A stretch of DNA of 64,000 bases from Larkinella sp051857545 (GCF_051857545.1 NZ_JBPZHB010000009.1:248001-312000), one strand, 5' to 3'; shown: positions 44,206 through 52,789, counted from the stretch's first letter. Notes: generated by a model from the sequence alone, not told the origin. Numbers and translations are program-made.

Positions 44206-44952
44206 ATGTGTACCGTTTCTTACCTTCCCCTGGCAAAGGGTGCGTATTTGATCACCGCCAGCCGCGACGAAAAAACCGCCCGGCCTTCCGCGCGTTTTCC
44301 CGTCAAAGCGACGCTCAATGGACAAGCGGTTTATTTCCCGCAGGACCCCCAGGGACACGGTTCGTGGATTGCCACGGCCCACGAACCCGGTTTTAAGCCT
44401 ATCACGGTTTGCCTGCTGAATGGTGCTTTTCAGGCGCATACGGCCCATCCGCCCTACCGCCACAGCCGGGGACTGGTGGTGCTGGAGGTGTTCCGGTATG
44501 CCTCTCCGGGCGAATGGCTGGCCGGTTTTGATTTTGAGAACCTCGAACCGTTTACCCTGATTATTCTGCAACCGGGGCAACTTTGGGAGGTTCGCTGGGA
44601 TGGAAAAACCGCCCACAGCCGCCAGCCTGACCCGGCTCAACCCGCCATCTGGTCGTCTTCGACGCTCTATACGCCCTCCGTGGTTGCCCGTCGCGAAGCC
44701 TGGTTTCAGACGTGGCTCCGGCAACAAACGCAGTTTACCGTGGCCGGTATTCGCCAGTTTCACAAGCAGGCCGGCCGGGACGACCCACAGAATGCGGTGT
44801 TGATGAACCGGGGAGACGGGATGCAAACCCTCAGCCTGACCACCGTTCGGCACTGCCCGGACCACACCGGGATTTTCTACGAAGACCTGACAACGTCCCG
44901 ATTCCTGTATCAGCAACTAACGCCATCCCATGAGCTTCGCTACGCCCACTGA
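44206..44952 (+). CDS. NRDE/TANGO2-like family protein
   Basis: A 248-residue protein with the NRDE signature at residues 1-17: Cys2 directly after the initiator Met (MCTVSYLPLAKGAYLIT) and SRDEKTARP. Exposure of Cys2 after Met removal would give an N-terminal nucleophile hydrolase-like active site, as proposed for the TANGO2/NRDE family. The true bacterial substrate is not known. It overlaps the ATP-grasp gene by 23 bases, which argues for a joint function. No signal peptide. Confidence 0.82.
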   Translation: MCTVSYLPLAKGAYLITASRDEKTARPSARFPVKATLNGQAVYFPQDPQGHGSWIATAHEPGFKPITVCLLNGAFQAHTAHPPYRHSRGLVVLEVFRYASPGEWLAGFDFENLEPFTLIILQPGQLWEVRWDGKTAHSRQPDPAQPAIWSSSTLYTPSVVARREAWFQTWLRQQTQFTVAGIRQFHKQAGRDDPQNAVLMNRGDGMQTLSLTTVRHCPDHTGIFYEDLTTSRFLYQQLTPSHELRYAH

Positions 44953-46048
44953 ACGTCTCCACCCCCCGGTTTCCGCTGCGGTTCCGGGCTGGGCCGACCA
45001 GCTCAGCCAACGGCTAGACCGGTTTCTGATTCGGCTCCGGCACTGGGAATACTGGCCTTTTTCCGTGGTCTATTTCCCGGTAATCATCTACTACGGCTGG
45101 CTCGCGCTCAAGGCCCGTTCCTGGTTTTTCTTTTCGGCCAGTAACCCCGGCATTGAATCGGGCGGGATGCTGGGCGAATCGAAAATGGACATCCTGAACC
45201 GCATCGACGCAGATTACAAACCGAAAACCCTGTTTTTTCACCAACCCACCATCGATGCGGTTCTGGATCAGATGCTGCTAGCCGATTGCTGGTTCCCCAT
45301 CGTGGCCAAACCCGACCGCGGAGAGCGGGGCTGGCGGGTCGAAAAGCTCCATTCCGTCGCCGAATTGACGGCCTATCTGCATGATAGCCCGGCGAATTTA
45401 GCCCTGATTGTGCAGGAATATGTGGATGAACCGCTGGAACTGGGGGTGTTCTATTACCGGATGCCAGACCAGCCGACCGGAACAGTTTCTTCCATCGTGG
45501 TCAAGGAGTTTCTGTCGGTGATAGGCGATGGAACGTCTACCCTACTGGAACTACTCCGTCAGAATCCCCGCGCCCGGCTTCAATTGCCGGTGTTGATGGA
45601 ACGGTATGGCGAACGGTTAACCCATGTGCCGGAACCCGGAGAAACCCCGATGCTGGAGCCCATCGGCAACCACTGCCGGGGTACGAAGTTTCTGGATGGT
45701 AATCATCTGATTACGCCGGAACTGGTGGCGGTTTTTGACCGGATCAGTCAATCGGTAGACGGTTTTTACTACGGTCGCTACGACCTCCGCTGCCGCTCAA
45801 TCGACGACCTCCTCCGGGGACAAACCATCCGGATCATGGAACTCAACGGGGCCGGGGCCGAACCGGCGCATGTTTATCAACCCGGCTCTTCGATCTGGAC
45901 GGCCTGGCGGGTGTTGCTTGGGCATTGGCAGGTATTATACAGCATCAGCCGGGCCAACCACCAACGCGGTGTTCGGTACCTGACGTTCCGGGAAGCCTGG
46001 ACCATTTACCAGCGTATTCAGCGGGACAAAACCAACAGACCATCATGA
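44930..46048 (+). CDS. ATP-grasp family ligase with an N-terminal membrane helix
   Basis: A 372-residue protein. Residues about 45-68 are hydrophobic (FSVVYFPVIIYYGWLALKA). The rest follows the ATP-grasp pattern: PIVAKPDRGERGWRVEKL (ATP-binding lysine and glycine loop, about 123-140), IVQEYVDEPLELGVFYYR and the Mg-binding IRIMELNGAGAEPAH. It is D-Ala-D-Ala-ligase-like only in broad fold and should join a carboxylate to an amine or thiol using ATP. It overlaps NRDE by 23 bases and the exporter by four. The product is unknown; neighbours suggest an amino-acid-derived small molecule. Confidence 0.72.
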   Translation: MSFATPTERLHPPVSAAVPGWADQLSQRLDRFLIRLRHWEYWPFSVVYFPVIIYYGWLALKARSWFFFSASNPGIESGGMLGESKMDILNRIDADYKPKTLFFHQPTIDAVLDQMLLADCWFPIVAKPDRGERGWRVEKLHSVAELTAYLHDSPANLALIVQEYVDEPLELGVFYYRMPDQPTGTVSSIVVKEFLSVIGDGTSTLLELLRQNPRARLQLPVLMERYGERLTHVPEPGETPMLEPIGNHCRGTKFLDGNHLITPELVAVFDRISQSVDGFYYGRYDLRCRSIDDLLRGQTIRIMELNGAGAEPAHVYQPGSSIWTAWRVLLGHWQVLYSISRANHQRGVRYLTFREAWTIYQRIQRDKTNRPS

Positions 46049-46668
46049 TGTTGTTCGCGGGAAATTTTGTGGTGGGCTGGGTGGTCAGTTTTCTGGGGTC
46101 TCTGCCGCCGGGTGTTCTCAACCTGACCATCATTCGGGTATCGTTGCGGCAGGGGCTTCGGGCGGCTCTCGAATTTGCTCTGGCCTGCACCCTAATCGAG
46201 TTCCTGTATGGCTACATCGCGGTGTGGCTCACGGAACAGATCTCACAATATGCCTTTTTCAAACTCCTCACCGACGGGTTCACCATGCTTCTGCTGTTGA
46301 TTCTGGGGCTTTACTACCTCCGGAAACAAAGCAACCGACCGACACCCACGGACCGAACATCGACCAGCGCGTTCGGGTTGGGTCTTGGCCTGAGTGTCAT
46401 CAACGTGGCAGCTTTTCCGTTCTGGCTTTTTTATACAGTATTGCTCACCCAGAAAGGCTGGGTCAGCCTGGCGGCTTCGTCGTCGGTTCTGGTGTATGTG
46501 CTGGGGATTGCGCTGGGAACCCTGACCGGTTTGTGGTTTTTTGTGGGCGTAAGCCAGCGTCTGAATGCTTTTCTGGCGACCCATCTTCACCGGTTCGAGC
46601 GCGTCATGGGATGGCTGTTTGTGGGCCTGGCCATTGTCCAGGGCCTGGTTCTGGCATCGAACCGATGA
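46045..46668 (+). CDS. LysE-type small-molecule exporter
   Basis: Starting at ATG 46045, where ATGA overlaps the previous stop, gives 207 residues; the open frame upstream is unrelated sequence inside the ATP-grasp gene. It has about six membrane helices with the LysE/RhtB features near the N-terminus (VGWVVSFLGSLPPGVLNLTI, residues 8-27) and a long second helix pair. LysE proteins export amino acids or their derivatives. The overlap implies coupled translation and that it exports what the ATP-grasp or NRDE enzymes make. Confidence 0.8.
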   Translation: MMLFAGNFVVGWVVSFLGSLPPGVLNLTIIRVSLRQGLRAALEFALACTLIEFLYGYIAVWLTEQISQYAFFKLLTDGFTMLLLLILGLYYLRKQSNRPTPTDRTSTSAFGLGLGLSVINVAAFPFWLFYTVLLTQKGWVSLAASSSVLVYVLGIALGTLTGLWFFVGVSQRLNAFLATHLHRFERVMGWLFVGLAIVQGLVLASNR

Positions 46669-46703
46669 TTTTTTAACGATTGATCTACTAACCTCAATTC
46701 ATC

Positions 46704-47150
46704 ATGCAACGCAATTTTGTCCGTTTAACCGTCGTCTTTTTATTCTTTTTCGCTACGGCTTTTGCCCAGAAACCCGTTATCTTTTCAACATCCAACAAAG
46801 CCCTGGGTGGCTATGATCCGGTGGCTTATTTTACGGAAGGAAAACCGGTTGTAGGTGCCGATTCGCTGACCTGGACGTGGCAGGGCGCCCACTGGCATTT
46901 TGCCAGCGAGAAAAACAAAGCGGCTTTTCAAGCCGAACCCGAACGGTTTGCGCCCCAATACGGCGGGTATTGTGCCTTCGGCATGTCGAAAGGCTACAAA
47001 GCCCCCACGCAACCCGATGCCTGGACGATCGTCGATAACAAGCTCTATCTCAATTACAACCAAAAAGTGCGGACGGAATGGGACAATGATCGGCCTGGCT
47101 ACATTCAGAAAGCGGATATGAATTGGGTTGAGGCAAGAGAGAAAAAATAA
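46704..47150 (+). CDS. YHS domain exported protein (copy 2)
   Basis: A 148-residue exported protein with a signal peptide (MQRNFVRLTVVFLFFFATAFA) and the YHS-type core GGYDPVAYFTEGKPVVG, then YGGYCAFGMSKGYKAPT and a C-terminal YIQKADMNWVEA. It is paralogous to 37897-38397 and shares the single Cys in the GGYC/GGWC block. It lies 35 bases after the exporter gene, so is probably transcribed with it. Role likely in metal handling or periplasmic redox, by family only. Confidence 0.85.
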   Translation: MQRNFVRLTVVFLFFFATAFAQKPVIFSTSNKALGGYDPVAYFTEGKPVVGADSLTWTWQGAHWHFASEKNKAAFQAEPERFAPQYGGYCAFGMSKGYKAPTQPDAWTIVDNKLYLNYNQKVRTEWDNDRPGYIQKADMNWVEAREKK

Positions 47151-47166
47151 GCTCGGGATGAAACGG

Positions 47167-47454
47167 CTACGCGGTTTCGTCCTGGTATTTTTTTAGCAGA
47201 TTGTGAAACCATACGCGGTCGTTGTCCACCAGCTTGATATACAGCCGGAGATTTCCGACGGCACTTTCGTACGTAAATTTCCGGCTGGCATCGCCTTTTC
47301 GGAGCGCGTATTTCACCATTTTATCAACCACTTTAAAAAACCGGTCTTCATCGTCTCTCGCAAATTTTTCATCCCAGAATAAAACCGTTGGTGAAGCCTC
47401 CGACGGCTTAAATGACAACCTGAATTTTGCCAAACCCATTTCTAATGTTTCCAT
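47167..47454 (-). CDS. Hypothetical protein
   Basis: A 95-residue soluble, charged protein (FRLSFKPSEASPTVLFWDEKF, RLYIKLVDNDRVWFHNLL). No signal or membrane helix and no family recognised. It is convergent with the YHS gene, 16 bases between stops. The next minus-strand gene upstream (47550) is also a small unknown; the pair and their lower GC suggest an accessory patch. Confidence 0.5.
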   Translation of the reverse strand: METLEMGLAKFRLSFKPSEASPTVLFWDEKFARDDEDRFFKVVDKMVKYALRKGDASRKFTYESAVGNLRLYIKLVDNDRVWFHNLLKKYQDETA

Positions 47455-47549
47455 AGCAGTCTACCACTTCGGCGATTTTTTCATCGTTTTCCAGAAGGTA
47501 GGCAATTCATTTGGCATAACCTAATAATCAGACTTTTAACGGTTTCGCC

Positions 47550-47813
47550 CTATTCACACAAAGGGGTTGTCAAGGCTCGTTGATATTCTCTTTCCAGCCC
47601 GTGCATGACACTGGTTACCGGTAAACCATCGAAAGCGGTCAGCGGCAGGTCGGTCCGTTTCCCTTCGTCATCTACCAGGAACGCCGAAAGAAGCCTACAT
47701 CCTGAACCGGCAAAATAATTTAAAACTTCCATCAGGTGTTCCAGCTCATTGGAGTAGAGCCGGCAGGAACGGTTTTTTCCCTGTGAATAGCAAAGCGAAA
47801 AGTAAAGCCACAT
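47550..47813 (-). CDS. Hypothetical protein
   Basis: From ATG 47813, 87 residues (a TTG at 47837 adds eight). The chain is mixed and has paired short strands (GCRLLSAFLVDDEGKRTDLP) and a helix (HGLEREYQRAL). No family recognised. A third short minus-strand frame at 47732-47977 overlaps it and is probably not a gene. Confidence 0.4.
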   Translation of the reverse strand: MWLYFSLCYSQGKNRSCRLYSNELEHLMEVLNYFAGSGCRLLSAFLVDDEGKRTDLPLTAFDGLPVTSVMHGLEREYQRALTTPLCE

Positions 47814-47971
47814 GTGTTGAGCAGAATAAGTAGACAAGCTAACCGGGGTATTATACGTTTGTCGGCCGTAAGATAGTTGAAACTACCGGAACCCGTATCC
47901 CATGACCCTTTTTTTGTAAATAGAATGAATCTCCCCAAAAGCCTCCCCTTTCCCATTTCACCTGTATGTGA

Positions 47972-48001
47972 TTGCAATTTCCAAAGAATCGACTATATTT
48001 A
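47972..48001 (+). promoter_or_regulatory. Candidate promoter for the small membrane protein gene
   Basis: TTG at 47972-47974, 19-base spacer, then TATATTTA at 47994-48001, one base off TAnnTTTG. The word ends 25 bases before the ATG at 48027. Spacing is right for a Bacteroidota promoter. Confidence 0.4.
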
Positions 48002-48026
48002 GAGACGCAAAAAACCTTTTTCGATC

Positions 48027-48236
48027 ATGAAAAAAGCGGCCGGTATTGGGTTAATTCTTCTCTCCTTCTCCTTCGTCTACATGTCGGTTCAGGTTTATAC
48101 CAACGCAGACGCCATGCGGGTGATCGATGAATACGGCTGGATGGCCGTCGTGGCCAAAATCGGCAGCGTCATTCTGTTTACCTACCTGGCTTTTACGTCG
48201 CTGATGAGAGGGATTGCGATGATTCGGGAAGACTAA
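48027..48236 (+). CDS. Small two-helix membrane protein
   Basis: A 69-residue protein with two hydrophobic helices (about 4-24 and 44-63) and a short loop (TNADAMRVIDEYGW). No family recognised. It has its own promoter candidate and lies 61 bases before the FKBP lipoprotein gene. Function unknown. Confidence 0.55.
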   Translation: MKKAAGIGLILLSFSFVYMSVQVYTNADAMRVIDEYGWMAVVAKIGSVILFTYLAFTSLMRGIAMIRED

Positions 48237-48297
48237 AATAGCCCGGTCTGTAGGGTATCTTCTGCGAAAGCAGTAGATTGCGGCCTATTTGTTTGCT

Positions 48298-48774
48298 ATG
48301 AAACGATACGGATTTATGTTGTTGGCCTGGGCTTTGCTGGCCGGCAGTTGCCAACAGGCCGAACAGGCTCCCTGCGACCCAACCATTCCTACCCTCAAGG
48401 CACCCGATTCGGAAATTACCGCCTTGAAAAAGTACATCGACTCCAGTGGCATTTCCGCAGTGGCCGATGGACGGGGTTTTTATTACAGCATCCAATCCCC
48501 TGGCAGCGGCACCAAACCCACGCTGTGTTCCGCCGTGACCGTCAATTACGTGGGGAAACTGACCAACGGAACCACTTTTGACAGTGCCAGCAACATCACT
48601 TTTGGCTTAAACCAACTCATCGTGGGCTGGCAGGAAGGCATTCCGCTGATTGCCCCCGGTGGCAGCATTACGCTGTATTTACCTCCCAGTTTAGCCTATG
48701 GCGCACAGGCGCTGAACGGGATTCCGGCCAATTCAATTCTGGTGTTCACAATCGACCTCATCCAGAGCAATTAA
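48298..48774 (+). CDS. FKBP-type peptidyl-prolyl isomerase lipoprotein
   Basis: From ATG 48298, 158 residues. A lipoprotein signal (MKRYGFMLLAWALLAGSC, lipid Cys18) precedes an FKBP domain: VTVNYVGKLTNGTTFDSA, VGWQEGIPLIAPGGSITLYL, PPSLAYGAQALNGIPANSIL and a final LVFTIDLIQ. It would speed proline isomerisation of proteins in the periplasm or at the outer membrane. An upstream TTG at 48289 is unlikely to be used. Confidence 0.92.
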   Translation: MKRYGFMLLAWALLAGSCQQAEQAPCDPTIPTLKAPDSEITALKKYIDSSGISAVADGRGFYYSIQSPGSGTKPTLCSAVTVNYVGKLTNGTTFDSASNITFGLNQLIVGWQEGIPLIAPGGSITLYLPPSLAYGAQALNGIPANSILVFTIDLIQSN

Positions 48775-48794
48775 AAAACCTTCGACCGACCCGC

Positions 48795-49847
48795 TTAGGC
48801 ACCCTGAAGGTGTTGGGCGAAAACCGCTTTGGCCTTCGCCCACATGGCGTCACTTAACACATGGCCCTGGCCCGGGTCAATGAAGGAAGTAAAATTCCCG
48901 GCGGCACCGGCTTTCTGGTAGGCTTGAGTAATGTGGGGAATGGCCTTCCGAACAAAATCGATCGGTGAACCTGAGTCTTCTTCTCCAAAGTTCAGGTGCA
49001 GAACCCGGGGCGCAATGAGGGCCGCGATGTCGGGCGTATCGCCATACTGAAGCCAGCCCGGCACGAAGTTCGGAAAGCAATGCAGCAGGTGTTCGTGCTC
49101 AATGGCAGCATAGGAAGGCAGACAACAGTTTCCAACGATGCATTTCAGGCGGTTTTCGAGCGGCCCCACCAGCCACGAGTGCGTCGATCCCATCGAGTGA
49201 CCGTAGCAACCGATCCGGTCGGCGCGTACTTCCGGGCGGCTACACAGGTAATCGACCGCCCGGCGCATTTCCAGCACATTCTTCCAGGCCATACTTCGTC
49301 CCCGAACCACCTGGCGCAGAAACTCGAAGCGTTCATAATCGCCTTTTTTCAACTTCCCGGTCGGGTCCTGCCGTTCCTCAAAGCAGAGTGCATCCGGACA
49401 CAGCACAACGTAGCCTTCGCGCACCAGGGTCACGGCGGTATGGTGCATTGGGTTGCCGGCCAAACCGGCCGGCTCGGATTTACCCAGGTGATACTCGCCA
49501 TTGTGCTGGTGCCAGACGGCAATGGCCGGGGCCGGTTTTTGAGCCGTCGCCGATTCGGGGATCAGCAACAGGGCCGGAACCCGGTCGTTGGGTTCCACTT
49601 CGTAGGTGATCGACTCAATGCGGTAACCGTCTTTCGGCATCGTTTCCCGGAGCTGTGGCAGCAGGGGTGTAGCTTTCGGAAAAGGCCCGCCCAGGCAGGT
49701 CAGGTAGTGTTTCCGCAAGGTTTCGGCCGACAAAACCGGGGGGGCGGGTTGCAACCCGTCCGCCATTGGCAAACTTCCGGCACTGGATAGCACGCCCAGT
49801 CCGCCCATCAGTTGCGACTTCATAAAATTTCGTCTCGTGTGTTTCAT
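48795..49847 (-). CDS. Exported alpha/beta hydrolase (acetyl-esterase/dienelactone-hydrolase-like)
   Basis: From ATG 49847, 350 residues; the N-terminus has a twin-arginine-like stretch (KHTRRNFMKSQLMGGLGVLS), suggesting export. The hydrolase core shows the nucleophile GHSMGS, an acid in FGEEDSGSP and the histidine in PGQGHVLSD. A lid-like insert lies between residues 110 and 190. It resembles the Abhydrolase_7/acetyl-xylan-esterase-like enzymes of polysaccharide-degrading bacteria. Substrate is not evident. Confidence 0.82.
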   Translation of the reverse strand: MKHTRRNFMKSQLMGGLGVLSSAGSLPMADGLQPAPPVLSAETLRKHYLTCLGGPFPKATPLLPQLRETMPKDGYRIESITYEVEPNDRVPALLLIPESATAQKPAPAIAVWHQHNGEYHLGKSEPAGLAGNPMHHTAVTLVREGYVVLCPDALCFEERQDPTGKLKKGDYERFEFLRQVVRGRSMAWKNVLEMRRAVDYLCSRPEVRADRIGCYGHSMGSTHSWLVGPLENRLKCIVGNCCLPSYAAIEHEHLLHCFPNFVPGWLQYGDTPDIAALIAPRVLHLNFGEEDSGSPIDFVRKAIPHITQAYQKAGAAGNFTSFIDPGQGHVLSDAMWAKAKAVFAQHLQGA

Positions 49848-50166
49848 GGTGAGAAAACCGGTTACCACGTCCAGATCTGAAACGAGGTGAATTGCTGAAA
49901 TTATCACAAAAAGTGACTAGTCGATTCATGGGTGACGTTTTACCGTAAAAAAATATTTTCTCCTTATAAACATTTTTTTCCGGGGCGGGTTTTGTAGTTG
50001 TAAATCGCGCCCAAGCGGGGTTGCTGTGAAAAGTGTCTGATTGAAAAAATAACTGTTTCAGTAGCGATATCATAGGGCCAGAAGACTTCCGTCGTCTGGC
50101 TTTTTTTTGTACGATCATATTCAAAAAACGCAATCACCAAAACCGTATTCCTTATCTGCCAGAATC
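49848..50166. other. Intergenic region holding an orphan terminator and possible small RNA
   Basis: About 320 bases between divergent genes. An intrinsic terminator (50077-50108, plus strand) has no gene in front of it. Upstream of it, 49980-50076 contains short palindromic words (for example gcgcccaagcggggttgc and tgaaaaaataactgtttca) and no open frame. Either a small RNA ends here or this is a leader that controls the bestrophin gene. Confidence 0.4.
50077..50108 (+). terminator. Rho-independent terminator without an upstream gene
   Basis: The stem gccagaagac/gtcgtctggc (nine of ten pairs) with a ttcc tetraloop is followed by eight T residues. It is 59 bases before the bestrophin ATG at 50167 and on the same strand. 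The nearest upstream gene is on the other strand. Confidence 0.75.
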
Positions 50167-51066
50167 ATGTTACTTGACAAATCAATTCCGTTCACGTTTT
50201 TGTTTCGAAAAATTCGCCGGGAGGCTATGCTGGTGTTTCTGTTTGCCAATGTGGTCGTTTTGGCCAAGTACTTTTTTCACCTTCGGTATTTGACCATTCC
50301 CATTGCGATTCCGACTTTGCTGGGCACCTGCATTTCACTGCTTCTGGCTTTTCGCACCAATCAGGCTTACGACCGCTGGTGGGAAGCCCGGATTATCTGG
50401 GGAGCCATCGTCAACGACAGCCGCAGTCTGATCCGGCAGCTTCAGATGTTTCTGCCCATGACAGCCAACCAGCAAATGATTATTCATGCCTTTGTGCAGC
50501 GGCAATGCGCCTGGTGTTTTGTGCTGGGCGATTCGCTGCGGGGTCATGAAGTTGAACGGCGATTACAGGAATTTCTGACCCCGGCCACCGTCGAGGCCAT
50601 TCTGGCAACCGACAACCGACCCAATGCGCTGATGCTCGAACACGGTTTAGCCGTTGGTCAGCTTTATCGAACCGGGCAACTAACGGATTATCAAATGGTG
50701 CAAATCAGCACCACGCTGAACACCCTGACCGACTCGATGGGGCGCTGCGAACGGATCAAAAACACGCCTTTTCCCCGTACTTATACCTTCAACATGCGGG
50801 TGTTCATCTATCTTTTTGCTGCCATTCTGCCGTTCTGTTTCGAAGCGGATCTGTATTACCTGGATGTGCCGCTGGTGACAGTGATTTCCTGCGCTTTTCT
50901 GTTGCTCGACAAAAGTGCCGTTCAGCTTCAGGACCCGTTTGAAAACCAGCCAACCGACACCCCCGTGACGTCGATTGCGCGCACCATCGAGATCAACCTC
51001 AAAACCATGACGGATTACAAAGAAATACCGCCCAAGCTGCTGCCGTACGATTATTACACCATGTAA
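50167..51066 (+). CDS. Bestrophin-like ion channel (UPF0187)
   Basis: From ATG 50167, 299 residues (the open frame begins 20 residues earlier without sense). The family landmarks are LLAFRTNQAYDRWWEARIIWG (residues about 57-76), NDSRSLIRQ and the later FPRTYTFNMRVFIYLFAAILPF and DPFENQPTDTPV. Bestrophins form pentameric anion or cation channels in the inner membrane. Preceded by the orphan terminator, which could act as an attenuator. Confidence 0.9.
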   Translation: MLLDKSIPFTFLFRKIRREAMLVFLFANVVVLAKYFFHLRYLTIPIAIPTLLGTCISLLLAFRTNQAYDRWWEARIIWGAIVNDSRSLIRQLQMFLPMTANQQMIIHAFVQRQCAWCFVLGDSLRGHEVERRLQEFLTPATVEAILATDNRPNALMLEHGLAVGQLYRTGQLTDYQMVQISTTLNTLTDSMGRCERIKNTPFPRTYTFNMRVFIYLFAAILPFCFEADLYYLDVPLVTVISCAFLLLDKSAVQLQDPFENQPTDTPVTSIARTIEINLKTMTDYKEIPPKLLPYDYYTM

Positions 51067-51177
51067 CTTCTTCAGTTGGCCGACAGCTTATCTGCTCAAT
51101 TCAAACACGGACAAAATCCTGGCCATACCGTCAATACGTCTAAAATTTGGTATACTTGTTGTTCTGCCTGCCAAACT

Positions 51178-52008
51178 ATGAAAGTATACCTGTCCATCCT
51201 TGTGCTGTGGATCCAGTGTTCGCCGGTTTTCGGGCAGTTGGATTCTGCCAGCCGCTCGCCATACCGGGTATACCGGGCCTACGAACTACCGGCTTCACTG
51301 GCGATGCTGGGTGCTTCGTTTTTTGGGTACCGGCAACTCGACCGCTACGCCAGTTTCAACGCCGGCGACATTGCCCAACTCGACCCGACCCGCATCAATG
51401 CCTTCGACCGGCCCGTCGCCTATTTCGACCCCGCCCGGTTTGAAGCGGCCCAGCAACGATCCGACCGGTTTCTGAATCTGTCGATTGCCAGCCCGCTGCT
51501 GTTGATGTTGAGCAACCGAATTCGGCACAAAGGGCTGGATGTGTTGACCTTGTATACGACGGCACATGCGGTCAATAACCTGCTCTATTTCGCCACGACT
51601 TTCTCGATCCGGCGGGCCCGGCCACTAACCTATAATCCGGCGATTCCAGTCTCGGAAAAAATCGGGAACGCCAAAAGCAATTCGTTCTACAGCGGACATG
51701 TCTCTTTCAGCACCACGGCCACGTTTTTTGGAGCCAAAATTCTGACGGATTTTTACCGCATCAGGGGCTGGAAACGGGTAGTGGTGTTTTCGGGGGCCGC
51801 CATCCCACCGATTCTGGTCGGGTTCAACCGGATGAACGCCGGTAAACATTTTCGGACGGATGTGCTGACGGGTTTTCTCGTTGGTGCCGCCTGCGGAATC
51901 GGGATTCCTGAGATTCATCGCATCCGCCGAAAAACCGGCCCACTCAGCCTGCAGCCGACGTTCACCTTTACCGGCCAGCGGGGAATCGCGTTTACATACC
52001 GGTTTTGA
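51178..52008 (+). CDS. PAP2 superfamily phosphatase (exported)
   Basis: From ATG 51178, 276 residues; signal peptide (MKVYLSILVLWIQCSPVFGQ). The three PAP2 motifs are visible in slightly degenerate form: SIRRARPLTYNP, SNSFYSGHVSFS, and NAGKHFRTDVLTGFLVG, with the catalytic histidines in the second and third. It would dephosphorylate lipid phosphates or diphosphates in the envelope. It starts 112 bases after bestrophin; the two may be separate units. Confidence 0.85.
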   Translation: MKVYLSILVLWIQCSPVFGQLDSASRSPYRVYRAYELPASLAMLGASFFGYRQLDRYASFNAGDIAQLDPTRINAFDRPVAYFDPARFEAAQQRSDRFLNLSIASPLLLMLSNRIRHKGLDVLTLYTTAHAVNNLLYFATTFSIRRARPLTYNPAIPVSEKIGNAKSNSFYSGHVSFSTTATFFGAKILTDFYRIRGWKRVVVFSGAAIPPILVGFNRMNAGKHFRTDVLTGFLVGAACGIGIPEIHRIRRKTGPLSLQPTFTFTGQRGIAFTYRF

Positions 52009-52090
52009 ACGGCTAACAAAGTCCCCCTGACAGGCGACTTATTGATGCCCGATTATCCCGCGAATCACCGCTAAGATTCGGGCAGATTGT

Positions 52091-52098
52091 TATCTTTG
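52091..52098 (+). promoter_or_regulatory. Candidate -7 promoter word for the Crp/Fnr gene
   Basis: TATCTTTG fits TAnnTTTG and lies 62 bases before the ATG at 52160. No clear -33 TTTG is seen at the normal distance. Confidence 0.35.
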
Positions 52099-52159
52099 GT
52101 AACCGGGCTTTCCGGGCGAATCCGAAACCATCTGTCCTCATCCTAATCGATCCAATTGC

Positions 52160-52789
52160 ATGGAAGAAAGCGAAATCCTAGCCAAACTGCCACGGTTTTT
52201 TACGGAGTCGGCGCTTCGTCAGGAAATGCTGACCCACGGAAAATTCATCACAGTCAACAAAGATGATACCCTGGTTCGGGAGGGGCAATACCTGGATTTT
52301 CTGCCCATTGTCATCAAAGGCGAAATTCGGGTTTTCCAGCAAAAAGAAGACCGTGAAATTCTGCTCTACTACGTTCGGGAAGGCCAGACGTGCATGATGT
52401 CGCTTTCCGCTGCCTATTTCAATCACACCAGCACGTCGTATGGGGTGGCCACCAAACCGTCCGAAATCTTCGTTTTTCCGACCCGGCTTGTCAACGAATG
52501 GCAATTGAAATACTCTTCCTGGAACGCCTACCTGATCCAGACCTTTCGCAGTCGCTACGATGAGTTGCTGGGATCGTTTGAAAGCGTCGCCTTTGATCCG
52601 ATCGACAAACGGGTCCTCTCCTATCTGACCGACCGGGCTAAAAAAGAGAACACCACCCAAATTGCCATTTCCCACCAGAATCTGGCCTACGAACTCGGCA
52701 CAACGCGGGTGGTTATTTCCCGCATCCTGAAAGGATTTGAACAGCAGGGCAAAGTCAAATTGTTCAGGGGTTCCATTCAGCTAAAATAA
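52160..52789 (+). CDS. Crp/Fnr family transcriptional regulator
   Basis: A 209-residue regulator with an N-terminal cNMP-binding fold (DTLVREGQYLDFLPIVIKGEI) lacking the Arg-rich cAMP pocket, and a C-terminal winged helix (SHQNLAYELGTTRVVISRIL near 170-190). No Fnr iron-sulfur cysteine cluster is visible; the lone Cys is in the middle (TCMMSLSAA). It probably controls the small genes just downstream, including DUF1059, which is inference from position. Confidence 0.9.
   Translation: MEESEILAKLPRFFTESALRQEMLTHGKFITVNKDDTLVREGQYLDFLPIVIKGEIRVFQQKEDREILLYYVREGQTCMMSLSAAYFNHTSTSYGVATKPSEIFVFPTRLVNEWQLKYSSWNAYLIQTFRSRYDELLGSFESVAFDPIDKRVLSYLTDRAKKENTTQIAISHQNLAYELGTTRVVISRILKGFEQQGKVKLFRGSIQLK

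Noticed and set aside
47732..47977. Minus-strand open frame (81 codons) overlapping the small hypothetical gene at 47550
   Set aside because: Overlaps the better-looking frame, has no motif and no promoter word; evidence too thin to list.
51146..51158. TTTGG followed by TATACTTG as a promoter for the PAP2 gene
   Set aside because: The -7-like word has a C in the TTTG part, and the TTTG is adjacent rather than about 19 bases upstream.
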